A stretch of 5,145 bases of DNA, taken from NCBI GenBank assembly GCA_029820875.1, contig JALGUK010000162.1, positions 1 through 5,145 of the forward strand, written 5' to 3'. The notes beneath the pieces were generated by a model. It was not told the DNA's origin, did no database searches, and saw nothing but the letters and a program-made list of their open reading frames with translations. This DNA comes from Candidatus Zipacnadia bacterium. GTDB taxonomy: Bacteria > Armatimonadota > UBA5377 > JALGUK01. Shown piece after piece: positions 1 through 5,129 of the stretch (positions within the stretch are counted from its first letter, which is position 1; each line of letters begins with the position of its first letter). Position numbers and translations under genes: made by a program.

Positions 1-2
1 CC

Positions 3-7
3 GGAGG
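3..7 (+). promoter_or_regulatory. Shine-Dalgarno site of queC
   Basis: GGAGG lies 7 nt upstream of the GTG at 15. This near-ideal spacing supports GTG rather than a later ATG as the queC start. The promoter, and any preQ1 riboswitch, would lie upstream of the window. Confidence 0.8.
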
Positions 8-14
8 CGACCAG

Positions 15-764
15 GTGAAGCTCGGGCCTGCGGTGGTGCTGTTGTCCGGCGGACTTGACTCAGCGGTCTGCCTGAAGGCCGTCTGCGAGACCCCGGGGGT
101 GGCCAGGGCGGTGACCTTCGATTACGGTCAGCGTGCCCGCGCCCGGGAGATTGCAGCAAGTCGCAGGATGTGCGAACGGCTCGGTGTCACTCACCAGGTA
201 ATCGAGTTGCCGTGGCTCGCCGACATCACCCACACTGCGCTTGTTGACAGCACCCGCGCTCTGCCCAAGCCGCGGCCGGACGAATTGAAGGATGATGCGG
301 CGGTGCAGTCTGCGGAGGCGGTCTGGGTGCCCAACCGCAACGGCGTTTTCGTCATGATTGCCGCCGCAATCGCCGAAGGATTGAATGCCGAGAGCGTGGT
401 CGCGGGCTTCAACGCGGAGGAGGGGGCGACCTTCCCTGACAACTCCCCGGCATTTGTGGACGCTGTCAACAAGGTGCTCCCGTTGTCGACGCTTTCAGGC
501 GTGAAGCTGGTGAGTCCGACCAGCCGGCTCACAAAAACCGAAATTGTAAGGTTCGGGCGGGAAATCGCTGCGCCGCTGGAGTTGATATGGAGCTGTTACG
601 AGGGCGGCGAGGAGCACTGCTGGCGGTGTGAATCGTGCCTTAGGCTGCGAAGGGCGCTGGGTGATTCCGGAGTCTGGGACTGGTGGCGGGAGGAACGCCT
701 GCAGGCCTGCGATGACAACGCCGTCCAGATGGGAGGGGCTGCCGACGCACACTCTTTTTGCTGA
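15..764 (+). CDS. queC: 7-cyano-7-deazaguanine (preQ0) synthase QueC
   Basis: QueC converts 7-carboxy-7-deazaguanine to preQ0 using ATP and ammonia, in the cytoplasm, on the pathway to queuosine. The 249-residue product opens with VVLLSGGLDSAVCL. Its SGGLDS (residues 11-16) is the PP-loop ATP-pyrophosphatase motif. FDYGQR (35-40) and WVPNRNG (104-110) are typical of the family. Four cysteines near the C-terminus (C194, C202, C205, C208) match the structural zinc site. Length is slightly above the usual 220-240 residues because of a short tail after the zinc site. The segment GFNAEEGATFPDNS (131-144) differs from the E. coli-type GVCxTDFSGYPDC segment, so this belongs to a different QueC subgroup. 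It starts with GTG behind a good ribosome site. The next gene overlaps its 3' end and queE follows, indicating an operon. Confidence 0.96.
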   Translation: MKLGPAVVLLSGGLDSAVCLKAVCETPGVARAVTFDYGQRARAREIAASRRMCERLGVTHQVIELPWLADITHTALVDSTRALPKPRPDELKDDAAVQSAEAVWVPNRNGVFVMIAAAIAEGLNAESVVAGFNAEEGATFPDNSPAFVDAVNKVLPLSTLSGVKLVSPTSRLTKTEIVRFGREIAAPLELIWSCYEGGEEHCWRCESCLRLRRALGDSGVWDWWREERLQACDDNAVQMGGAADAHSFC

Positions 765-1302
765 TGAGATTATTGCTTACACGGGCAAGGAGCTGCGGTC
801 GCTGTGGATTCACGAACGCTTCGGTCTCCTGGGCGATGCGATTGTCAGTTTTATCGGCCCGTGCGACGTACGGTTGGATAGAATGGTGGACCAGGTGGAC
901 GTACGCGCCCGTTCGCCCATCTACAGCCCCAGAATGCTCCATTTTATTGCCGAACACTTCGATGGGAACCTTGAGACGGCCATCATGCGCCAGAGGCTGC
1001 TTGCGAGTATTGCATGCGACTACGTTCGGCAGCTTGGCTCGGCTCTGCAGGTATGGCGACGCGGCGACGACCTTTGGGACGACCATCGCAAGCTCTCGGT
1101 GGCCATCGCAACGGCCAGCCCCGTCTCCTGTTTGATTCACTTCGGCCTGAATATACGCACGGAGGGGGTGCCTGTTCCGGCCGTGGGGTTGGAGGAATAC
1201 GGGATTGACGCGGAGCAGCTCGCCCGGGAGGCCCTCTCCGCGTACGCCGCGGAGATGGACACGGCCTGGGAAGCGCGTCGCAAGGTGAAGTGGGTGCCGT
1301 AA
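712..1302 (+). CDS. DUF366 family protein, queuosine-cluster associated, function unassigned
   Basis: I recognise this as the DUF366 family from its pattern: TLFADEII (14-21), LRSLWIHERFGLLGDAIVSF (28-47), GPCDV (49-53), the GDDLWDDHRKLSVAIAT block (118-134), HFGLNI (143-148) and VPVPAVGLEEYG (153-164), numbered from the ATG at 712 (196 residues). No signal peptide or membrane segment is visible, so it is probably cytoplasmic. It lies between queC and queE, overlaps queC by 53 nt with this start and ends 3 nt before queE, so it is almost certainly co-transcribed and translationally coupled with them. The block with DL....RKL followed by a hydrophobic strand and GLNI resembles the biotin/lipoate ligase core; that comparison is my inference from motifs. 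The start is uncertain. Family homology begins only near residue 13, and a strong GGGAGGGG (731-738) sits 6 nt before an in-frame ACG at 745. A step in 7-deazapurine metabolism is suggested only by context. Confidence 0.85.
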   Translation: MTTPSRWEGLPTHTLFADEIIAYTGKELRSLWIHERFGLLGDAIVSFIGPCDVRLDRMVDQVDVRARSPIYSPRMLHFIAEHFDGNLETAIMRQRLLASIACDYVRQLGSALQVWRRGDDLWDDHRKLSVAIATASPVSCLIHFGLNIRTEGVPVPAVGLEEYGIDAEQLAREALSAYAAEMDTAWEARRKVKWVP

Positions 1303-1305
1303 GCG

Positions 1306-2079
1306 ATGTCCGAAGATGCTCGGCGGGGCGATGTGCGCGCGCAAGTGGCGGAGATTTTTTCGTCGGTCCAGGGTGAAGGATTGCTGGTCGGGCAACGGCA
1401 ACTATTCGTCCGGCTCTACGGTTGCAACCTGCAGTGCCGATATTGTGACACGCCGGCGGCCAGACAGTCAGATGGGTTGTGCAAGGTAGAATCCGAGCCC
1501 GGAAGCGGGGCGTTTGTTCTCGAACCGAATCCTTTGACCGCAGAGCGCGTGCTCGAACTGCTCCTGGAAATAGACAAGCCGAGCGGTCTGCACAAGGCGG
1601 TGAGCATCACCGGCGGCGAGCCGCTGCTTCAGGCGGAATTCGTTAGCGCACTTGCTCCTGAGATTAGGCAAACGGGCCTGGGTGTGTATCTGGAGACCAA
1701 CGGCTCACTGCCGGCTGCGTTGGCGCTTGTCATAGAGCATATCTCCACCGTCGCGATGGACATTAAGCTGCCGGCTGCCACCGGACAACCGGCGGATTGG
1801 GACGCGGCGCGTGAGTTTCTGAGAATCGCGCGACGGACCGAGTCTTTCGTGAAAATCGTCGTCACACCTGAAGTCTGCGCGCAGGATATCAGGGAGGCTG
1901 CCCAGTTGGTTGCGCAAGTGGACCCGGGGATTCCCCTCGTGTTGCAGCCGGTGACTCCGCACGGGCCTGTGACAGCAGCGCCGAGCGCCCAGCAGATGCT
2001 CATGTTGCAGGCGGCGGTCACAGCGCTGGACGATGTGAGGATTATCCCTCAGGTGCACAAGTTAATGGGCCAGCTCTGA
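1306..2079 (+). CDS. queE: 7-carboxy-7-deazaguanine synthase QueE (radical SAM)
   Basis: QueE is a radical SAM enzyme that contracts the ring of 6-carboxytetrahydropterin to 7-carboxy-7-deazaguanine, the substrate of QueC. In the 257-residue product, EIFSSVQGEG (16-25) is the family's N-terminal signature. The CX3CX2C motif C40-NLQ-C44-RY-C47 binds the SAM-coordinated 4Fe-4S cluster. ITGGEPLLQ (101-109) is the GGEP SAM-binding motif. YLETNGS (128-134), MDIKLP (151-156), FVKIVV (181-186), LQPVTP (213-218) and the terminal IIPQVHKLMG (246-255) also fit. The product is somewhat longer than the shortest QueE enzymes, with an insert of about 25 residues after the cluster motif. The ATG at 1306 lies 3 nt after the DUF366 stop with only a weak upstream ribosome site, consistent with translational coupling. 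QueD, the preceding enzyme, is not in the window. Confidence 0.96.
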   Translation: MSEDARRGDVRAQVAEIFSSVQGEGLLVGQRQLFVRLYGCNLQCRYCDTPAARQSDGLCKVESEPGSGAFVLEPNPLTAERVLELLLEIDKPSGLHKAVSITGGEPLLQAEFVSALAPEIRQTGLGVYLETNGSLPAALALVIEHISTVAMDIKLPAATGQPADWDAAREFLRIARRTESFVKIVVTPEVCAQDIREAAQLVAQVDPGIPLVLQPVTPHGPVTAAPSAQQMLMLQAAVTALDDVRIIPQVHKLMGQL

Positions 2080-2126
2080 CCGGGTGATGACCCTTGTGTC
2101 CTCGGCCGGGGCAAAGATTACCCAGT

Positions 2127-2133
2127 GAGGTGA
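2127..2133 (+). promoter_or_regulatory. Shine-Dalgarno site deciding the ATG 2141 start
   Basis: GAGGTGA ends 7 nt before the ATG at 2141. An in-frame TTG at 2135 lies only 1 nt from this site, too close to be the start, so ATG 2141 is preferred. Confidence 0.7.
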
Positions 2134-2140
2134 ATTGTCC

Positions 2141-2872
2141 ATGCGAGCCAGAAACCTGATCTACGTGGCGATTGCGGTCGGAGTCGTTTTGCTGGCGGTT
2201 GTGCCGGGCTTGACGCAGAACGCCGAGCTTCGCGGGACGGTCACGCTCCGCAATGGAACGGCGTACACCGGGGTGATCCAAACAGCTCGACTGGGCGTAT
2301 CCCCGGACGTCACCGACGGGGTTGGGATGCAGCTTAAAAACCTCGGAGCATTGTCACTGCTGATTGGGACCCAGAAAATTCTCATTCCATCGTCGGACAT
2401 CCGAGGAATACAAGTGGCGTGGGAGCAGACCAAGGATACCAACGTCGGAGGCTGGGAGATTGCATCCATCGCCGTTACGAAGAAGGACGGCTCGAAGGTG
2501 GAGGGGAAGCCCACATGGCTGCTTGGCTGCAGTTTTCTGAGAATAGACACCGATGACCAAGGGACCGTCACGCTGGCTGCGTTTCCGACGGCGAGCAAGT
2601 TTGACCCCGGGCAACTCATCGAGTCTATAGAGATTGAAGCTCCGGCGACCGCCGAGAAGCCCCCGGCCGCCGAGAAGCCCAAGCCGGCTGAGGCGCCGAC
2701 GCCCGAGGTGCCAGCCCCGACTGTCGCCGAACAACCCGCTGCCGAGGCGACTGTCACCCCTGCTGAGGCTCCTGCCGCGACGACGCCGACCGCCACTATG
2801 CTGACCATCACTCTCACATGCCCGCACTGCGGGAAACCCATTACCGTGACCATCCCTGCCACGGTTCAATAG
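2141..2872 (+). CDS. Secreted or membrane-anchored protein with Pro/Ala-rich linker and C-terminal CPHC motif
   Basis: I do not recognise a named family. The 243-residue product begins with a typical export signal: positive MRARN, then a hydrophobic stretch (about residues 7-21) and a possible cleavage after A28. There is no lipobox cysteine, so it is either cleaved or left as an N-terminal anchor. Residues 29-165 look beta-rich. GTVTLRNGTAYTGVI (32-46) and KILIPSSDIRGIQV (79-92) loosely recall an Sm-like or SH3-like barrel; this is weak inference. Residues 166-219 form a low-complexity Ala/Pro/Glu/Thr linker including two AEKP units. The C-terminus, LTCPHCGKPITVTI (225-238), carries one CxxC knuckle (C227, C230) that could be half of a zinc ribbon or a redox pair. 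The gene follows queE by 61 nt and precedes tyrS by 33 nt on the same strand. A role in tRNA modification is not implied by this placement. Confidence 0.8.
   Translation: MRARNLIYVAIAVGVVLLAVVPGLTQNAELRGTVTLRNGTAYTGVIQTARLGVSPDVTDGVGMQLKNLGALSLLIGTQKILIPSSDIRGIQVAWEQTKDTNVGGWEIASIAVTKKDGSKVEGKPTWLLGCSFLRIDTDDQGTVTLAAFPTASKFDPGQLIESIEIEAPATAEKPPAAEKPKPAEAPTPEVPAPTVAEQPAAEATVTPAEAPAATTPTATMLTITLTCPHCGKPITVTIPATVQ
2649..2680 (+). repeat. Short tandem-type direct repeat in linker coding sequence
   Basis: CCGCCGAGAAGCCC occurs at 2649-2662 and again at 2667-2680, encoding the two AEKP units of the low-complexity linker. It is in-frame (18-nt period), so copy-number change would lengthen or shorten the linker without a frameshift. 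Confidence 0.75.
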
Positions 2873-2893
2873 GGTGGTTCATATTGCAAGAGC

Positions 2894-2897
2894 GGAG
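2894..2897 (+). promoter_or_regulatory. Ribosome binding site of tyrS
   Basis: GGAG lies 8 nt before the ATG at 2906 and supports that start. The 33-nt gap after the previous stop leaves no room for a T-box leader directly in front of tyrS. Confidence 0.6.
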
Positions 2898-2905
2898 ACA
2901 TCGGT

Positions 2906-4111
2906 ATGACAGTTGACGAGCAGTTCGCGGCGCTTTGCCGCGATGCGGTTGACCTTATCTCACCTGGGGAACTGCGGGCAAAGCTCGAGCGCGGCAAGCC
3001 CCTCGTGGTCAAGTACGGTGCCGACCCGAGCGCTCCTGACCTGCACCTCGGGCACAGCGTAGTGCTGCGTAAACTCAAACAGTTCCAGGACTTCGGGCAT
3101 GAGGTGGTCTTCATCATCGGCGACTTCACCGGTATGATAGGCGACCCGAGCGGACGCTCCAAGACGAGGCCCTCCCTTACACCGGAGCAGGTGCAGCAAA
3201 ACGCCCGCACCTACGCCGAGCAGGTCGGTAAGATACTGGATATGCAACGGGCGCGGATGGTCTACAACGGCGAGTGGCTCAATCCGATGAACTTTGCGGA
3301 CGTGGTGCGACTGGCGGCGAAGTACACGGTGGCTCGAATGCTCGAACGCGACGACTTCAAGAAGCGCCTGGATGCCGGGGAACCGCTCGGGATTCACGAG
3401 ATGCTGTATCCCCTGGCGCAGGCTTACGATTCTGTGGCTGTCAAAGCTGATGTGGAACTGGGGGGTACCGATCAGCTATTCAATTTGCTGGTCGCGCGTG
3501 ATATCCAGCGGGCCAGCGGCCAGGAGCCACAGGTCGTGCTGACCACGCCGCTTCTGGAGGGCACTGACGGAAACGAAAAGATGAGCAAGAGCCTCGGGAA
3601 CTATGTCGGTCTGGCCGAGCCGCCGGATGAAATGTACGGGAAGCTGATGTCCATCCCCGATGAACTGATGCTCAAGTATCTCCGGCTGACCACCGACGTC
3701 CCGCCCGATGAGCTTGCTGAGATGGAAAGAGGGCTGCAGGACGGGAGTATCCATCCCAAACAGGTCAAGATGAGGCTCGCGCGCGAGGTCGTCTCGATGT
3801 ACCACTCCCCGGAAGCAGCAACTCAGGCGGAGAAGCGCTTCCAGCGTGTCTTCAGCAAGCGGGAGCTGCCCGAAGAGATGCCTGAAGTGGCTGTACCCCC
3901 TGAAGACCTTTCCGACGGCCGTGTATGGCTCGTCCGCCTGATAACATTGTGCGGCTTCGCGCCCAGCAACAGCGAGGCGCGGCGGCTCATCAGTCAAGGC
4001 GCCGTGCGATTGGACGGGAGTCGGATTGAGGACGCGGATGCCTCGGTCAAAATCGAAGACGGAATGACGCTGCAGGTCGGTAAGCGCAGATTCGCCCGAC
4101 TGCGAAGGTAG
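2906..4111 (+). CDS. tyrS: Tyrosyl-tRNA synthetase
   Basis: This cytoplasmic class I aminoacyl-tRNA synthetase charges tRNA-Tyr with tyrosine using ATP. The 401-residue product has the full family layout. VVKYGADPSAPDLHLGHS (34-51) carries the HIGH-type signature as HLGH (47-50). FIIGDFTGMIGDPSGRS (69-85), YPLAQAYDS (168-176) and LGGTDQLFN (185-193) form the tyrosine and nucleotide pocket, and KMSKS lies at 225-229. A C-terminal S4 RNA-binding domain covers about 341-399, with SNSEARRLISQGAVRLDG (354-371). HLGH and the DPSAPDLHLGH context place it with the TyrZ-like branch rather than the B. subtilis TyrS or E. coli TyrS branch, going by family knowledge. Length is normal for that branch. It is co-oriented with the que genes, whose end product modifies position 34 of tRNA-Tyr among others. 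No regulatory leader is seen. Confidence 0.97.
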   Translation: MTVDEQFAALCRDAVDLISPGELRAKLERGKPLVVKYGADPSAPDLHLGHSVVLRKLKQFQDFGHEVVFIIGDFTGMIGDPSGRSKTRPSLTPEQVQQNARTYAEQVGKILDMQRARMVYNGEWLNPMNFADVVRLAAKYTVARMLERDDFKKRLDAGEPLGIHEMLYPLAQAYDSVAVKADVELGGTDQLFNLLVARDIQRASGQEPQVVLTTPLLEGTDGNEKMSKSLGNYVGLAEPPDEMYGKLMSIPDELMLKYLRLTTDVPPDELAEMERGLQDGSIHPKQVKMRLAREVVSMYHSPEAATQAEKRFQRVFSKRELPEEMPEVAVPPEDLSDGRVWLVRLITLCGFAPSNSEARRLISQGAVRLDGSRIEDADASVKIEDGMTLQVGKRRFARLRR

Positions 4112-4142
4112 AATTCCCTATCTTTGCGGCCGCCGGATGCCT

Positions 4143-4147
4143 GGAGG
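4143..4147 (+). promoter_or_regulatory. Ribosome binding site of the ytxH-like gene
   Basis: GGAGG lies 8 nt before the ATG at 4156. Another ATG at 4151 is out of frame and too close to the site, so 4156 is the start. Confidence 0.75.
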
Positions 4148-4155
4148 AAGATGCG

Positions 4156-4470
4156 ATGGCAGTAGAACCCGAAGAGCGGTCCACATCAAAAGGGAGTGCA
4201 GGAGCCGTGCTGCTGGGGACGCTTGTAGGCCTGGGAATCGGCGTGGCGGCCGGATTATTGCTCGCGCCCAAGTCCGGTAAGCAGACGCGAGAGGAATTGC
4301 AGCAGAGGCTTGACGAACTCAAGGCGCAGACAGCGCAAGTGCAGGCGACAATGCAGGAGAAAATCGAGGACTTGATACAGCGGGCTGCAGAGTGCTCCAA
4401 GAGCGAGGCCGAAACATCCACGCAGGCCCCCGAAGTCGGGCAGCAGGAGCAGGCTGAAGAGGAGAGGTGA
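4156..4470 (+). CDS. YtxH-like small membrane protein
   Basis: The 104-residue product matches the YtxH / gas-vesicle-protein-like pattern. It has a short polar N-terminus, one glycine-rich hydrophobic segment (about 15-37, containing GLGIGVAAGLLLAPKSG), and then a charged, helical and probably coiled-coil region (about 43-80) rich in Glu, Gln and Lys. The tail (about 81-104) is Glu/Gln/Ser-rich and looks disordered. LLLAPKSGKQTREEL after the membrane segment is the family signature. In the family, the role is general envelope or stress association with no defined activity, and the 'gas vesicle' label in databases does not mean gas vesicles are made. No gvp genes are visible. The gene lies 44 nt after tyrS on the same strand and is the last + strand gene before a hairpin and the convergent grpE. 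Topology is inferred: one N-terminal membrane pass with a soluble C-terminal helix. Confidence 0.85.
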   Translation: MAVEPEERSTSKGSAGAVLLGTLVGLGIGVAAGLLLAPKSGKQTREELQQRLDELKAQTAQVQATMQEKIEDLIQRAAECSKSEAETSTQAPEVGQQEQAEEER

Positions 4471-4505
4471 ACGCGTCTCTTCCAAAAACGCGCTGAATGA
4501 AACGA

Positions 4506-4532
4506 GGGCGGAGACCTCGGCGGTCTCCGCCC
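4506..4532. terminator. Strong hairpin between convergent genes, candidate bidirectional terminator
   Basis: GGGCGGAGACC (4506-4516) and GGTCTCCGCCC (4522-4532) form a perfect 11-bp, GC-rich stem with a 5-nt TCGGC loop. It sits 35 nt after the ytxH-like stop and downstream of grpE on the other strand, where a terminator serving both genes is expected. The + strand lacks a U-tract after the stem (AAGGTGC). The minus strand has only a broken one (TCGTTTCATT). Termination may therefore be weak or factor-assisted, or the stem may serve as a 3'-end stabiliser. Confidence 0.7.
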
Positions 4533-4560
4533 AAGGTGCAAAACCGCGAAACTACGTGGG

Positions 4561-4646
4561 CTACTTGTCCTGCTGCTGCGAGTTGTCGGCGCTTTCGTGT
4601 TGGGGCGCTTGCGCTACGAGCACCTGCGCGGGCCGAAGCACCCGCC
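4561..4646 (-). pseudogene. Out-of-frame remnant of the GrpE C-terminus
   Basis: In the frame ending with the TAG at 4561-4563, the minus strand reads GGRVLRPAQVLVAQ followed by a polar Gln-rich tail. The RVLRPA-V-V-A pattern is the last conserved beta strand of GrpE. Between the valine codon of EEGTV (4647-4649) and the valine of VLRPA (4639-4641) only 5 nt remain, whereas family members have about 13 residues there (typically V-E-E-L-Q-x-G-Y-x-L-x-x-R). That implies loss of roughly 34 nt, which also breaks the frame. The 5 nt alone would shift the frame by two. Confidence 0.8.
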
Positions 4647-5129
4647 CACCGTCCCCTCCTCCACTTCATCTGTTGTCACAGACCCTAAAGCCTCGTGGAC
4701 ATTTGGATCGAAGGGCTGCCCCTGGGCAGGTATCTCCTCAAGCCCGAATTTGCCGAGTACCGAACGCAAGTGCCGTCCAATCAGCCGGACTCCTTCAAGC
4801 ACCGTCTTCGGGTCGGAACCATCCTCAAGCGCCTTGATTGCATGGTCGCAGTCATCGAGGGGCGGCAGCAGTTCGGTGATTAACCGTTCATTGGCAAACG
4901 CTGTCCGCTCCTGTAGCTCCTTGGCTACACGGCGTTTATAATTCTCCAGGTCTGCGGCCATACGCAGAAGGGCGTCATGCTCTCCCTCAAGCTGCGCCTG
5001 AAGCTCGGCAATCTGAGCTTGCAGCTCTTCGATTGTCGGCTCCGTCTCCTCTGGCAGAGATTCGGGACTCGCTTCATCTGTTTCAGGTTCAGGCGGCGTA
5101 TCAGCCGCCCTCTGCTGGTTCTCATCCAC
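4614..5129 (-). CDS. grpE: GrpE nucleotide exchange factor, C-terminus frameshifted; 5' end probably extends past the window
   Basis: GrpE releases ADP from DnaK in the cytoplasmic Hsp70 cycle. The N-terminus is acidic and Pro/Glu-rich, then a long coiled coil follows (about 33-60, IEELQAQIAELQAQLEGE). The core signature DLENYKRRVAKELQE (60-74) and LLPPLDDCDHAI (87-98) come next. The beta-domain start is FGLEEIPAQGQPFDPNVHEAL (128-148), followed by TTDEVEEGTV (152-161). After V161 (codon 4647-4649) the frame runs into GGCFGPRRCS and stops at 4614. The expected final strands are missing from this frame, but their end is encoded just downstream in another frame (to 4561). The product is thus probably a truncated or broken GrpE, unless the base sequence is wrong. 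The GTG at 5129 is the only start candidate in the window and has no clear ribosome site. The frame stays open to the right edge (DASEPV before it), so the true start may lie outside. It is convergent with the ytxH-like gene. hrcA/dnaK/dnaJ are not in the window. Confidence 0.9.
   Translation of the reverse strand: MDENQQRAADTPPEPETDEASPESLPEETEPTIEELQAQIAELQAQLEGEHDALLRMAADLENYKRRVAKELQERTAFANERLITELLPPLDDCDHAIKALEDGSDPKTVLEGVRLIGRHLRSVLGKFGLEEIPAQGQPFDPNVHEALGSVTTDEVEEGTVGGCFGPRRCS

Noticed and set aside
640..1401. Long antisense open frame (253 codons) across the DUF366 gene
   Set aside because: It is opposite two well-supported genes, its translation is rich in Arg, His and Pro with no recognisable motif, and open antisense frames are common in GC-rich coding DNA.
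2080..2140. Promoter or riboswitch between queE and the exported-protein gene
   Set aside because: Only a 4-bp hairpin (GGGT at 2082-2085, ACCC at 2090-2093) and no convincing spaced -35/-10 pair are seen. It may hold a promoter, but I cannot support one.
2161..2862. Long antisense open frame (233 codons) opposite the exported-protein gene
   Set aside because: Its Gly/Ala/Val/Ser-rich translation mirrors the Ala/Pro-rich linker on the other strand. There is no ribosome site or family motif.
2873..2905. T-box or other leader RNA before tyrS
   Set aside because: Only 33 nt separate the genes, with no T-box core sequence or terminator stem, so no riboswitch can be claimed.
3476..3997. Antisense open frame (173 codons) inside tyrS
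   Set aside because: It is fully contained in tyrS, whose motifs are unambiguous, and shows no independent coding evidence.
4126..4133. GCGGCCGC palindrome between tyrS and the ytxH-like gene
   Set aside because: An 8-bp GC palindrome is unremarkable at this base composition, and no operator or repeat family is supported.
4156..4470. Gas vesicle gene
   Set aside because: The YtxH pattern is often labelled this way, but no gvpA-like or other gas vesicle gene is present and the sequence is a generic one-pass membrane protein with a helix.
4472..4492. Inverted repeat CGCGT / ACGCG after the ytxH-like gene
   Set aside because: Five base pairs around an 11-nt loop are easily expected by chance. 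The nearby 11-bp hairpin is a far better terminator candidate.
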